In this document: positions 35,161 to 44,161 of the stretch, piece by piece
Numbering within the stretch: position 1 is the stretch's first letter
Layout: every line of letters starts with the position of its first letter
Origin: Janibacter sp. HTCC2649
GTDB taxonomy: Bacteria > Actinomycetota > Actinomycetes > Actinomycetales > Dermatophilaceae
Assembly: GCF_000152705.1 (NCBI RefSeq)
Contig: NZ_CH672413.1
Location: 3,751,046-3,815,045 of the forward strand
Length of the DNA: 64,000 nt
Reading direction: 5' to 3'
Position numbers and translations under genes: made by a program
Notes under the pieces: model-generated
Told to the model about the DNA's origin: nothing
What the model saw: only the letters and a program-made list of their open reading frames with translations
The model's database searches: none

Positions 35161-36192
35161 ATGATCGACGCGATGAGCGAGCATTCCCGCCCCGACGGCG
35201 ACCCCCAGGACAGCGTCTCAGCAGAGCCGCCGGTGAGCGTGGTCATTCCCGTCCTCAACGAGGGACGCCACCTGCGTGACGCCGTGAACCAGGTTCTCGC
35301 GCAGGAGTATGCCGGTGACCTCGAGGTCGTTTTGGCCCTCGGTCCGTCGAACGACGACACCGATGCCGTGGCCGCCGACCTCGTCGCCGCTGACCCGCGT
35401 GTGCGCACCGTCGTCAACCCCTCGGGCCGGACCCCGTCAGCCCTCAACGCGGCCATCGGGGCTGCCCGCCACGAGATCATCGTCCGCGTCGACGGCCACG
35501 CCGAGATCCCGTCCGACTACGTCGCGACCGCGGTGCGGACCCTCCACGAGACCGGTGCCGACAACGTCGGCGGCCTCATGAAGGCCGTGGGCACGTCGGC
35601 GTTCGAGAAGGCCGTGGCCTGCGCCATGCGCAGCCGCATCGGAGTCGGTGGCGGGACGTTCCACATCGGTGGGGGAGCCGGGCCGGTCGACACCGTCTAC
35701 CTCGGTGCGTTCCTTCGCGGCGCCCTCGAGCGGGTCGGCGGATACGACGAGCGCTACACGCGCACGCAGGACTGGCACCTCAACCTCAAGCTCCGCCAGA
35801 GCGGCGGCACGATCTGGTTCACCCCCGACATGGAGGTGACCTACCGGCCGCGGCCCACGGTCAGGGCGCTCGCTCGCCAGTACTTCCAGTACGGCCGGTG
35901 GCGTCGCGTGGTCGCGCGGGAGCACCCGGACACTGTGAATGCCCGTTATCTCGCACCCCCCGTCATGGTCGCCGGCACCACGATGGCGACCCTGCTGGGG
36001 CTCGTGTGGCCGCCAGCGCTCCTGGTGCCCACGGCATACGCCGCAGGCATCGCATTCGGCGGCCTCGCCATCAGCGGGGGTGAGTCGGCCCGGACCCGCG
36101 CCCTGACGCCGGTCGTCCTCGCGACCATGCACTGGTCGTGGGGCGTCGGGTTCCTCACGAGCCCGAGGTCCCTCGGCCAGGAGCAGCCATGA
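35161..36192 (+). CDS. Glycosyltransferase family 2 with membrane C terminus
   Basis: 343 residues from ATG 35161 (ATG 35173 is also possible). GT-A fold: VSVVIPVLNEGRHLRDAV, a DGH donor motif in VRVDGHAEIP (DXD variant), GGGTFHIG, and YTRTQDWHLNLKLRQSG. Two C-terminal helices (about 262-300) indicate membrane attachment. It resembles ExoA-type glucosyltransferases. The next gene overlaps by 4 bases (ATGA). The open frame upstream to 34729 is antisense to the LCP gene and is not coding. Confidence 0.88.
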   Translation: MIDAMSEHSRPDGDPQDSVSAEPPVSVVIPVLNEGRHLRDAVNQVLAQEYAGDLEVVLALGPSNDDTDAVAADLVAADPRVRTVVNPSGRTPSALNAAIGAARHEIIVRVDGHAEIPSDYVATAVRTLHETGADNVGGLMKAVGTSAFEKAVACAMRSRIGVGGGTFHIGGGAGPVDTVYLGAFLRGALERVGGYDERYTRTQDWHLNLKLRQSGGTIWFTPDMEVTYRPRPTVRALARQYFQYGRWRRVVAREHPDTVNARYLAPPVMVAGTTMATLLGLVWPPALLVPTAYAAGIAFGGLAISGGESARTRALTPVVLATMHWSWGVGFLTSPRSLGQEQP

Positions 36193-37379
36193 CGTCCCGC
36201 GGACACCAGGTCGACCTCACCGGGCGCACCATCCTCATGCTCGTGTGGACCGGTGTCGCCACGGACACCCGCGTGCTCCGAGAGGCCACGACCCTCGTGT
36301 CGGCCGGCGCTCGGGTCCACATCATCGGCCGCGCCGTCCCTGCAGACTTCGTGCCACCCGACGGGGTCACCGTCGACAGCGCAGGTCAGGCACCCTCGGC
36401 CGCGACGCGGCGCCGCGAGCTCACCGCACCCGAACGCCTCGCACGTTGGGCGCTGCTGCCGATTCACGTCCGACGCCGCTACACCGCGTGGCAGCGCGAA
36501 GCCACCACCCTGGCGTTCGACTGGTCGAGCCAGCACGAGGTCGCGCCCGACGTCGTCCACGCCCACGACTTCACCGCCCTGTCGGTCGGCCACGCCCTGG
36601 CAGAGAGCTGGGGAGTGCCGCTCGTCTACGACACGCACGAGTACTGGGTGGGTCGGCCCGTCGAAGGGCGCCCGGCTCCGCTGATCCGCCGGAGCGAGGC
36701 GAGCAGCGAGGACGCGCTCGTCCGGGACGCGGCAGCAGTCATCACCGTCGGCGACGGTGTCGCAGGTGCCCTGCGCGCGGACCACCCGACCTGGCCCGAG
36801 GTCACCGTCGTGCGCAACACCTTCCCGCTGCGCGCCGACCTGCCTGCGATCGACCAGGCCGACCCGCCGAGGCGACTGGTCTATGGGGGGCGGCTCGCGG
36901 CATACCGGGAGCTTGAAGTCATCGCCGCGGCGAGTGAGCGTTCGGCGCTGCCCATCACGGCACTCGGCCCGGCGGACGAGGAATGGCTGCGGACGTTCGA
37001 CGCCAGGGCGATCGAGGTGCTACCCGCCGAGCCGCTCACCGCACTCGACGCGCGGCTGCGGGAGGCGGGCGCGGCGCTCGTCACGCACAGCGACACGTGG
37101 CTCAACCACCGCCTTGCCATGCCCAACAAGCTCTTTCACGCCGTGAGCCTCGGGCTGCCCGTCGTGGCCACCGACGTGGGCGACCTGGGTGCCCTCGTGC
37201 GTCGGCACGGCCTCGGCACGCTCTACGCCCCGGGCGACGCCGACGGCCTCGTGCGAGCCATCGACGAGCTCCTTGCCCACCACTCGACCTTCGTCGCGGC
37301 CGCCGCCGCAGCGCGAGCATCGCTGTCGTGGAGCGCCGACAGCGACGCGCTCCTCGGGGTCTACGCGGGGGTGCTCTGA
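36189..37379 (+). CDS. Glycosyltransferase family 4 protein
   Basis: 396 residues, GT-B fold. ILMLVWTGVATDTRVLREA, VVHAHDFTALSVGHAL and VYDTHEYWVGRP mark the N domain; LVYGGRLAAYRELEVIAAASE and NHRLAMPNKLFHAVSLGLPVVATD the donor-binding C domain. It acts in the cytoplasm on a lipid-linked acceptor. Coupled by ATGA to the GT2 gene, and followed 67 bases later by the exporter permease, so the three probably act on one polymer. Confidence 0.86.
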   Translation: MTSRGHQVDLTGRTILMLVWTGVATDTRVLREATTLVSAGARVHIIGRAVPADFVPPDGVTVDSAGQAPSAATRRRELTAPERLARWALLPIHVRRRYTAWQREATTLAFDWSSQHEVAPDVVHAHDFTALSVGHALAESWGVPLVYDTHEYWVGRPVEGRPAPLIRRSEASSEDALVRDAAAVITVGDGVAGALRADHPTWPEVTVVRNTFPLRADLPAIDQADPPRRLVYGGRLAAYRELEVIAAASERSALPITALGPADEEWLRTFDARAIEVLPAEPLTALDARLREAGAALVTHSDTWLNHRLAMPNKLFHAVSLGLPVVATDVGDLGALVRRHGLGTLYAPGDADGLVRAIDELLAHHSTFVAAAAAARASLSWSADSDALLGVYAGVL

Positions 37380-37387
37380 GTCTCGTG

Positions 37388-37412
37388 CGACTCCACTACA
37401 CTCGCGGAGTCG
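37388..37412. promoter_or_regulatory. Inverted repeat around a -10 box before the ABC exporter
   Basis: CGACTCC (37388-37394) and GGAGTCG (37406-37412) flank TACACT (37397-37402), a -10-like box. No good -35 is seen. It may be an operator or a hairpin. Confidence 0.4.
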
Positions 37413-37446
37413 AAGCGTGCCAGCGTCTTCGGCTCGGAGAGCGAGG

Positions 37447-38340
37447 ATGATGAGCACCGACAACAAGGTCGTGGCCAGTGAACAGGAAAACGAGTTCACC
37501 ACCACCCACCATGTCTATGAACCGCACCGGGCGGGCATTCCGCCGATCCGCAACTACGCCATCGAGCTGTGGCGTCGTCGCGAGTTCGCCTCGGAGATGT
37601 CCAAGGCGACGCTGCGCGGTGCCAACACCCTGACCGTCTTCGGACAGTTGTGGCTCATCCTCAACCCGCTGCTCCTCGCGGCCGTGTACTTCCTGCTCGT
37701 CCAGGTGCTGTCCGGTGGTGCGCGCGGAGGGATGGAGTACTTCGCCCAGCTCTGTGGCGGACTCTTCACCTTCTACTTCATCGCGGGATCGATGTCGACG
37801 GGCGCCGCGTCTGTGGTCGGTGGCGGAAAGTTGCTGCTCAACACGGCCTTCCCGCGACTGCTCATGCCGTTCTCGGCCGTGCGCACGGCGTTCTTCCGGT
37901 TCCTGCCGACGCTGCCGGTCTACGCGTTGTTCCACATCATCGCTGGCCTGGGTTTCCACCCGTCGATGATCTTTGCCCTCTACTTCCTGTTGCTCATCGT
38001 GATCTTCGGCATGGGCATTGCTGCCTTCTTCGCGACCATCCAGGTCTACTTCCGCGACACCACGGCGTTCATGCCGTACTTCAACCGCATCTGGCTCTAC
38101 ACGTCGCCCGTGATCTGGTCGATCGAGCAGGTGCCCGCCAAGTTCCTCAAGGTGCTGTCCATCCTCGAGTACGCCAACCCGCTGCACTCGATGCTCGGCG
38201 GTTTCACCCAGTGTCTCGTCAACGGCGACGTTCCCGAGCTGCACACGTGGGTGACCGCGACCATCTGGTCCTTGGTCGCCTTCGCCATCGGTTCGCTGTT
38301 CTTCATGTCTAGGGAGCGTGAGTTCGCTGTCCGCCTCTGA
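37447..38340 (+). CDS. Polysaccharide ABC exporter, permease (Wzm/TagG type)
   Basis: 297 residues from ATG 37447 (or 37450). The ABC-2 fold has six helices: LWLILNPLLLAAVYFLLVQVL, AQLCGGLFTFYFIAGSMSTGA, a cytosolic loop, FLPTLPVYALFHIIAGLGF, FALYFLLLIVIFGMGIAAFFA, YTSPVIWSIEQVP and a last helix near ATIWSLVAFAIGSLFF. It exports an undecaprenyl-PP-linked glycan together with the ATPase that overlaps it by 23 bases. Confidence 0.92.
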   Translation: MMSTDNKVVASEQENEFTTTHHVYEPHRAGIPPIRNYAIELWRRREFASEMSKATLRGANTLTVFGQLWLILNPLLLAAVYFLLVQVLSGGARGGMEYFAQLCGGLFTFYFIAGSMSTGAASVVGGGKLLLNTAFPRLLMPFSAVRTAFFRFLPTLPVYALFHIIAGLGFHPSMIFALYFLLLIVIFGMGIAAFFATIQVYFRDTTAFMPYFNRIWLYTSPVIWSIEQVPAKFLKVLSILEYANPLHSMLGGFTQCLVNGDVPELHTWVTATIWSLVAFAIGSLFFMSREREFAVRL

Positions 38341-39145
38341 ATCCACCACGACGCCGCTCCCCCCGGTGGCCGCGGGCAAGCCGCTCACGGTCAAGGTCGA
38401 GAACCTGTCGATCACCTATAAGACCACCTTCGAGCGGGTACCCACGTTCAAGAACGCCGTCACGCGCTTCGGCCGCGGACAGCGATCCCTCGTCGAGGTC
38501 CACGCGCTCAAGGACGTCTCGTTCGACGTCCCCGACGGCACCGCCCTCGGCATCATCGGCAACAACGGTGCTGGCAAGTCGACCCTGATGCGTGCGCTCG
38601 CCGGCATCCTGCCGCCCAACAAGGGGCGCATCGAGGTCCACGGTCGCATCAGCCCGCTGCTCTCCCTGGGCGTCGGCTTCAACGCCAACCTCTCGGGCCG
38701 CGAGAACATCATCCTCGGCGGACTCGCCAGCGGTCTGTCGCGGGCGCAGGTCGTGGCGCGTGCCGAGGACGTGACCAAGTTCGCCGGGCTCGAAGAGTTC
38801 ATCGACGCGCCCATGCGCACCTACTCCTCGGGCATGTACAGCCGACTGGCGTTCTCGGTCGCCGTGCACATGGACCCGGACATCCTCATGATCGACGAGG
38901 CACTCTCGGCCGGCGACGCGACGTTCAAGACCAAGGCCGCCGAGAAGATGGGCGAGCTGCGGGAGAACGCCCGAGCCTTCTTCCTCGTCAGCCACTCGCT
39001 CAACTCGATCAAGCAGTTGTGCAACGACGCGATCTGGCTCCACAAGGGCGAGCTGATGATGCGCGGGACACCGGAAGAGGTGTGCGCGGCCTACACGAAA
39101 TTCGTCCAGGTCGGTGACTCCGCTGTCATCCTCGAGGACCTCTGA
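38318..39145 (+). CDS. Polysaccharide ABC exporter, ATPase (Wzt/TagH type)
   Basis: 275 residues. Walker A GNNGAGKST with Lys87, the Q-loop region VGFNANLSGRENI, signature YSSGMYSRLAFS and Walker B ILMIDEALSAGDA. No C-terminal carbohydrate-binding domain is present, so export does not read a terminal cap as in Wzt of E. coli O9a; it is closer to short TagH-like forms. GTG 38318 overlaps the permease end. The LCP gene 2.4 kb upstream would attach the exported chain to peptidoglycan. Confidence 0.93.
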   Translation: MSSLSASESTTTPLPPVAAGKPLTVKVENLSITYKTTFERVPTFKNAVTRFGRGQRSLVEVHALKDVSFDVPDGTALGIIGNNGAGKSTLMRALAGILPPNKGRIEVHGRISPLLSLGVGFNANLSGRENIILGGLASGLSRAQVVARAEDVTKFAGLEEFIDAPMRTYSSGMYSRLAFSVAVHMDPDILMIDEALSAGDATFKTKAAEKMGELRENARAFFLVSHSLNSIKQLCNDAIWLHKGELMMRGTPEEVCAAYTKFVQVGDSAVILEDL

Positions 39146-39149
39146 CCGC

Positions 39150-40253
39150 GTGCCCGTAGACGTCAGCTTCGTCACGAGCGGGCACGACGTCGCGGATGCG
39201 CGCCTCCACCGGCTCGCTGCGGCGGCCCGACGAGCCGGGCTCACGATCGAGGTTTTGGGTCTGGGGTCGGCAAGTGACGCGCCCCGGGCCGACTTCGTCA
39301 CCGCGACGCCTCGTGGATCCTTCGCGAGGCGAGCCCTCCTGGCCGTCCGCTATGCCCTGCGGGCTCGCGGACGGGTGCTCGTCGCCCTGGACCCCGATTC
39401 GCTCCTGGCCTGTCTCGCGGTGTCGCGGCCTCGTGGTCGGCGCGTGGTCGCGGACATCCACGAGGACTACGAGGCGCTGCTGTCCGACCGTGCCTGGGCG
39501 CGCGGGTTCAAGGGCGCGATCGCGGCACGCCTCGCCCGGGCAGCGACCGAAGCCGCCCGACACGCTGACCTCGTCCTCGTGGCGGATGCGCACATCCCAC
39601 CGCACGACGTGGCCGATCGGCTGGTCGTCCGCAACGTCCCCGACCTGGCGATGATGCCCGAGCCCAGCGAGCTCGACGACGTTCCTCGGGCCATCTACAT
39701 CGGCGACGTGCGACGGTCCCGCGGGCTGCAGGCCATGCTCGACGCCGTCGAAGGATCGCCGAGCTGGCATCTGGACGTCGTGGGCCCCGTGGCCGCCGCT
39801 GATGCACCTGACGTGACCGAGGCCGAGCTGGAACGTCGGGGACTCGCCCACCGCGTGCGCTTCCACGGTCGTCAGCCACCGGAGAAGGCCTGGCGGCTCG
39901 CTGACGGCGCCTGGTGTGGCCTCGCCCTGCTCGAGGACACCCCCGCGTTCCGGGATGCGGTTCCGAGCAAGCTCTATGAGTACCTCGGCAGTGGGCTGGC
40001 CGTGGTCGTCACCAACCTTCCCCGCCAACGACAGCTCGTCGAGCACATCGGGGCAGGAGCAGTCGTGGCCGCAGATGCCCGTGCCGGCGCGGAGTGCGCG
40101 AAGGTTCTGGCCGGGTGGGCCTTGGACGAGGCCGACATCGAGCGTCACCGCAGCCAGGCTCGACGGTGGCGTGAGGTCGCCCTGGAGACCGGCGGCTATG
40201 ACGAGGCGGTGCGAGCCCTCGGCGCGCTCGCGGGTCGTCCCGAGATCAGCTGA
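39150..40253 (+). CDS. Glycosyltransferase (GT4/GT-B type)
   Basis: 367 residues from GTG 39150 (the frame is also open from 39114). SFVTSGHDVADARLHRLAAAARRAG is a typical GT4 N-terminal block, RVVADIHEDYEALLSDRA and the nucleotide region AIYIGDVRRSRGLQ, VRFHGRQPPEKAW and SKLYEYLGSGLAVVVTN follow. Donor and acceptor are not predictable. It follows the exporter ATPase by 4 bases and overlaps the - strand gene after it by 8. Confidence 0.85.
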   Translation: MPVDVSFVTSGHDVADARLHRLAAAARRAGLTIEVLGLGSASDAPRADFVTATPRGSFARRALLAVRYALRARGRVLVALDPDSLLACLAVSRPRGRRVVADIHEDYEALLSDRAWARGFKGAIAARLARAATEAARHADLVLVADAHIPPHDVADRLVVRNVPDLAMMPEPSELDDVPRAIYIGDVRRSRGLQAMLDAVEGSPSWHLDVVGPVAAADAPDVTEAELERRGLAHRVRFHGRQPPEKAWRLADGAWCGLALLEDTPAFRDAVPSKLYEYLGSGLAVVVTNLPRQRQLVEHIGAGAVVAADARAGAECAKVLAGWALDEADIERHRSQARRWREVALETGGYDEAVRALGALAGRPEIS

Positions 40254-40971
40254 GGCCACCGTCGCGCTTGAGTGCGACGAGGCGAGCGCCCGCGGGGATC
40301 CCGACGACGACATCCGGTCCGGCAATGCGGCGGGCCAGCAGCCACGCGGCCCGTTGCGAGTTCTGGTCGAGGGCCACGACGAGGTCGGCGCCCTCGACGG
40401 CCCGACGCACGACGGGGCTGCGGCTGCAGCCCAGCGCGAAGTGGGTCGCGAGTCCGCCGGGGGTGATCGCGGCGCGGAGCCGGCGCACCTTCGTGCTGGC
40501 GCCGATCCGTTGGGCGACGGGATGACCCTGGACGGAGAGGCGGGCGCGGTTCGCCCGCCACTTCACGGCATGGCCGACACGCCGAGTGCCGGTGCGCACG
40601 ACCGCCGCGTCGTCCTGATCGTCCTGGTCGTCCCGATCTTCGGGGTCAGCGAAGGAGTCGTCCTCGATCGACGCGTCATCCGCCGGGTCGGCGACAGCGA
40701 CGTCGGGGGCGGTGGCGTCGTCGGCAGGGGAGGAGGTCGTCTCAGGTGGTGCCTGCTCCACGGGGTCGACCCGCGCAAAACGCACCTTGCCCGTGGGAGA
40801 CAGGATCGGGCCCACGACGAGGTGTTGGGCGACGCGGAGCCGTCCGATCGGCGGATTCCACGTGACGACGGTGAGGTCCTGGGCGTCGCCCGGATCGAGT
40901 CCGAGCTCAGCGCGGCTGGTGTCGATCATGTGGGCGCGCAGACGTCGTGTGCTCAGCAGGACAACCTTCAT
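40246..40971 (-). CDS. Unrecognised protein coupled to a glycosyltransferase
   Basis: 241 residues, family unknown to me. An ordered N part (about 1-70: KVVLLSTRRLRAHMID, VVTWNPPIGRLRV) and C part (about 150-240: GADLVVALDQNSQRAAWLLARRI, PDVVVGIPAGARLVAL) are joined by a very acidic linker (EDDSFADPEDRDDQDDQDD). The C part has the beta-alpha-beta rhythm of a GT-B half or Rossmann domain, so it may be a degenerate glycosyltransferase or an accessory to one. ATG overlaps the upstream glycosyltransferase stop by 4 bases. Confidence 0.6.
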   Translation of the reverse strand: MKVVLLSTRRLRAHMIDTSRAELGLDPGDAQDLTVVTWNPPIGRLRVAQHLVVGPILSPTGKVRFARVDPVEQAPPETTSSPADDATAPDVAVADPADDASIEDDSFADPEDRDDQDDQDDAAVVRTGTRRVGHAVKWRANRARLSVQGHPVAQRIGASTKVRRLRAAITPGGLATHFALGCSRSPVVRRAVEGADLVVALDQNSQRAAWLLARRIAGPDVVVGIPAGARLVALKRDGGLS

Positions 40972-42323
40972 GCCATCACCTCCGGTTCGGTGGCGGGGGA
41001 CTGCCAGCCAAGCAGGTCGGCCATCGCATCGAGCCGCGGGTCGAGCTGGAGCTCACGAGAGTATTGGCGGGAGAAGTCGGCGCAGGCTGACCGCACTTCG
41101 GCCGACGCGTTCCTCGCGGCGGCGGCAGCCTCCTGGAGTGCCCGGGCCACGGTCTCGGGCTCGAGGTCGGTCACCGGGAACCACAGCGGATAGCCCTGGA
41201 GCACGTCCTTGGCGGCGTTGTCGGGGCTGTGCACCGACACGATCGGCAGGGCCGCGGCGGTGTACTCGAAGACCTTGCCGCTCGTGACGTAGCGCCCGGC
41301 TCCGAGGATGAGCAGGGTGGCGTCGAAGGTCGAGTAGACGTCCTTGACCTGGCCCTTGGGCAATGGCCCCCGGTAGACGACCCCGTCGTCGGCGTGGTCC
41401 TCGATGAGGTCGACAAGGTCCTGGCTCGGGCTTCCGTAGTAGCCGAGGTAGCCCCAGATCTCAGCGGTCGCCCCGGCGAGCTCGGGTGATCGCGATCGGG
41501 CGAGACGCCACCCGGCTGCGAACTCGGCCAACGGCACCTTGCCGCTCACGGTGCCGATGTAGCCGAACCGAAGCGGGGCGCCAGCCTCGGGCGAGTGTGG
41601 CTGGGAGGAGGGTGCGAGATCCGGGTCGTAGCCGTTGGCGACGACGTACATCTTGTTGGCCGAGGTCGGGTAGCGCTTCTGGTGCCACACGCGGATCGGC
41701 TCGTTGACGAACCAGATCTCGGTGGCGTTGGCCACGAAGCGACGTTCGAGCTTGGAGACTCGTGATCCCTCGTCGTGCAGGAGCCCGCCGTCGAAGACAT
41801 CGAGCATCCACGCGTCGCGGTAGTCCATGACATAGGGAACGTCGGCAACGCGGTGGAGGTGATCCGCGACAGCGAAGTCCACGTTGGGGTTGGCCGAGGC
41901 CACGACAAGGTCGACCGGGTCGCTGGCGTGGATGCGGTCCGCCGCTGCGAGGAGCGGCTTCTTCCACGGACCGTAGGACTTCTCGGGAAAGTCCATGACG
42001 TCGAGGCGCAGCCGTGCACGCCGCCAGACGCGCGGAGCGAAGGCGCGCAGTGGACTCCACTCGCGCACGTCCATCTCGAGGTGGGGCCAGGAGAAGGGCA
42101 CCCGGACGACCTCGACGCGGGGATCGACCAGCGCTTCGAGTGAGGTGTCGGCGCCGGTGAACTTGATGAACGTCTCACGCGTGGCTGTCAGGACCGTGAC
42201 GCGAAAACCTTTGGCCGCCAAGCCATTGACCGTCGCCAGGGCGCGGTAGACACCCCCGCCACGGCACGGCGGGAAGCCCCAAGCGACGTAGAGGACGTGC
42301 GGGGCGGAGCCGGGGGCGGCCAT
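40968..42323 (-). CDS. Glycosyltransferase (GT4-type, long form)
   Basis: 451 residues. VLYVAWGFPPCRGGGVYRALATVNGL opens a GT-B N domain with the usual Gly loop; VVASANPNVDFAVADHLHR and VMDYRDAWMLDVF follow. The C domain has LRFGYIGTVSGKVPLAEFA, VVYRGPLPKGQVKDVYS and KVFEYTAAALPIVSVHS. This type is common in actinobacterial surface-glycan clusters. AAGGAG lies 9 bases before the ATG. Divergent from the gene at 42396 and coupled to the gene at 40246. Confidence 0.86.
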   Translation of the reverse strand: MAAPGSAPHVLYVAWGFPPCRGGGVYRALATVNGLAAKGFRVTVLTATRETFIKFTGADTSLEALVDPRVEVVRVPFSWPHLEMDVREWSPLRAFAPRVWRRARLRLDVMDFPEKSYGPWKKPLLAAADRIHASDPVDLVVASANPNVDFAVADHLHRVADVPYVMDYRDAWMLDVFDGGLLHDEGSRVSKLERRFVANATEIWFVNEPIRVWHQKRYPTSANKMYVVANGYDPDLAPSSQPHSPEAGAPLRFGYIGTVSGKVPLAEFAAGWRLARSRSPELAGATAEIWGYLGYYGSPSQDLVDLIEDHADDGVVYRGPLPKGQVKDVYSTFDATLLILGAGRYVTSGKVFEYTAAALPIVSVHSPDNAAKDVLQGYPLWFPVTDLEPETVARALQEAAAAARNASAEVRSACADFSRQYSRELQLDPRLDAMADLLGWQSPATEPEVMA

Positions 42324-42381
42324 GTGACGGGTCTCCTTGACGGGTCTGGGCAGGTCCCGGATCGGGGACGGGCGTGCCGCC

Positions 42382-42387
42382 TAGACT
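42382..42387 (+). promoter_or_regulatory. Leaderless promoter -10
   Basis: TAGACT, 8 bases before ATG 42396. Confidence 0.55.
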
Positions 42388-42395
42388 AGGGCACC

Positions 42396-43526
42396 ATGTC
42401 AGCCCAGCAAGGTCCGGGAGACCCGACCCCGCCGGATGCCGCAGGCACGCGCCTGCTCGTCGCGGCCGCCAACTTCGCAGGTCAGGGCAGGGCCTGGGCC
42501 GATGCTGCGGGGAGCATCCCCGACATCTCGGCGACGAGTTTTGCCGTGGAGGACCCGACCGGTCTGACCCTGCCCGCGCACCACTTCGTGGGCAAGGAGC
42601 AGTTCGCCGATCCGCAGTGGGCGGCCACCCACGAGGAGTGGGTCAGGAGTTTCACCCACGTCCTCATCGAGGCGGGGCGCCCGGTGACCGGCCTGGTCCA
42701 CGGACTCGACGCCTACGGCGATGCCGACGTGCTCGGTGCGGCCGGTGTGCGGGTGGGCATGGTGGCCCACGGCTCCGACGTGCGGCGCCCCGACCGGCAT
42801 GAGGCGATCGAACCGGACTCGCCCTTCCCCCGGGTCTCGGCGAGGATCCGTGCGACCCGTCAGAAGTACGCCGACCGCATCGCCCCCCTCATGGACGCCG
42901 CCCAGTGGTCCTTCGTCTCGACCCCTGACCTGGTCGACGATGTTCCGCGAGCGCGGTGGTTGCCGGTCGTCGTCGACGTGGAGCGCTGGTCCGGTGACGA
43001 GATCGGCGCCCGTGATCGTGGTGTGGCACCGGTCGTGAGCCACATCCCGTCGAACGCCATGTGGAAGGGCACCGAGCTCGTCGAGCCCGTCCTCGAAGAG
43101 CTCGCCGCCGCGGGGCACATCCAGTACCGCCCCGTGCGCGGCGTCCCTCAACCCGAGATGCCCGCTGCGATTGCGGCCAGCGAGATCGTGCTCGACCAGT
43201 TCGCGTTGGGCAGCTACGGCGTGGCGGCCGTCGAGGCCATGGCGGCCGGTCGGGTCGTGGTCGGGCACGTCCGTCCAGAGGTGCGCGCCCGGGTCCTGGC
43301 TGCCACGGGCCTGGAGCTTCCGGTCGTCCAGGCGAGGGCGGCCGAGGTCGCTGACGTGCTGCGAGACCTCATCGACGACCCCGCCCGTTGCCGCGAGGTG
43401 GGGGAGGCTGGAGCCGTGTTTGCCCGGGCGGTGCACGACGGCCGCGCCTCGGCGCTCGTCCTCGAGGGCTATCTCCATGGTCCCGAGGTGCGCGTCGGTT
43501 CGCGGGCGGATCAGCACACGCCGTAG
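42396..43526 (+). CDS. Glycosyltransferase homologous to the C half of the 863-residue protein
   Basis: 376 residues, GT-B type. Shared with the protein at 52967: HVLIEAGRPVTGL, VGMVAHGSDVRRP, WSFVSTPDLVDDVPRARWLPVVVDVERW, PEMPAAI, ASEIVLDQFALGSYGVAAVEAMAAGRVVVGHV (in fragments here). Because the homologous region exists both alone and fused, it is a self-contained enzyme. The WbpD-type acetyltransferase gene begins 35 bases after it, so the product may be assembled with the diacetamido sugar. Confidence 0.82.
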   Translation: MSAQQGPGDPTPPDAAGTRLLVAAANFAGQGRAWADAAGSIPDISATSFAVEDPTGLTLPAHHFVGKEQFADPQWAATHEEWVRSFTHVLIEAGRPVTGLVHGLDAYGDADVLGAAGVRVGMVAHGSDVRRPDRHEAIEPDSPFPRVSARIRATRQKYADRIAPLMDAAQWSFVSTPDLVDDVPRARWLPVVVDVERWSGDEIGARDRGVAPVVSHIPSNAMWKGTELVEPVLEELAAAGHIQYRPVRGVPQPEMPAAIAASEIVLDQFALGSYGVAAVEAMAAGRVVVGHVRPEVRARVLAATGLELPVVQARAAEVADVLRDLIDDPARCREVGEAGAVFARAVHDGRASALVLEGYLHGPEVRVGSRADQHTP

Positions 43527-43561
43527 CCTGAGCCGCGATCCATCTCAACAAAGGAGCACGA

Positions 43562-44161
43562 GTGGCAGTCAGAATCCAGGACAGCGCGGACGTCTCGCCC
43601 GACGCACACCTCGGCGACGGAACCTCGGTCTGGCACCTGGCCCAAGTGCGTGAACAGGCGGTCCTGGGCGAGAACTGCATCGTCGGTCGCGGCGCCTACG
43701 TCGGCACCGGAGTCCAGATGGGCAACAACTGCAAGCTGCAGAACTACGCACTCGTCTACGAACCCGCGGTTCTCGAGGACGGCGTCTTCGTCGGCCCGGC
43801 CGTGGTGTTCACCAACGACCACTTCCCGCGCTCCATCGACCCCGACGGCACGCTCAAGCGCGGTGACGACTGGGAGGCCGTGGGTGTGACCTGCAAGCAG
43901 GGATCGTCGATCGGCGCCCGCTCGGTCTGCGTCGCTCCCGTGACCATCGGGCGCTGGGCGCTCGTGGCGGCCGGGTCGGTCGTCACCAAGGACGTCCCCG
44001 ACTTCGCGCTCGTCGCGGGGGTGCCCGCTCGGCGGATAAGGTGGGTCGGCCGTGCCGGTGTCCCGCTGGAAGCCGGCAACGAGCCCGGAACCTGGGTCTG
44101 CCCCAAGACTGGCGACACCTACATTGAAGACAACGAGAGCCTGACGGAGGCCCCGAAGTGA
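43562..44161 (+). CDS. wbpD: WbpD-type UDP-sugar N-acetyltransferase
   Basis: 199 residues, a left-handed beta-helix hexapeptide enzyme (DVSPDAHLGDGTSVWHLAQ, VGRGAYVGTGVQMG, KLQNYALVYEP, FVGPAVVFTNDHFPRS). The NDHFPR block and the catalytic-His region match enzymes that acetylate the 3-amino group of UDP-GlcNAc(3NH2)A. It makes UDP-2,3-diacetamido-2,3-dideoxy-glucuronate. Its stop overlaps the aminotransferase start by 4 bases (GTGA), which supports the pathway role. Confidence 0.88.
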   Translation: MAVRIQDSADVSPDAHLGDGTSVWHLAQVREQAVLGENCIVGRGAYVGTGVQMGNNCKLQNYALVYEPAVLEDGVFVGPAVVFTNDHFPRSIDPDGTLKRGDDWEAVGVTCKQGSSIGARSVCVAPVTIGRWALVAAGSVVTKDVPDFALVAGVPARRIRWVGRAGVPLEAGNEPGTWVCPKTGDTYIEDNESLTEAPK

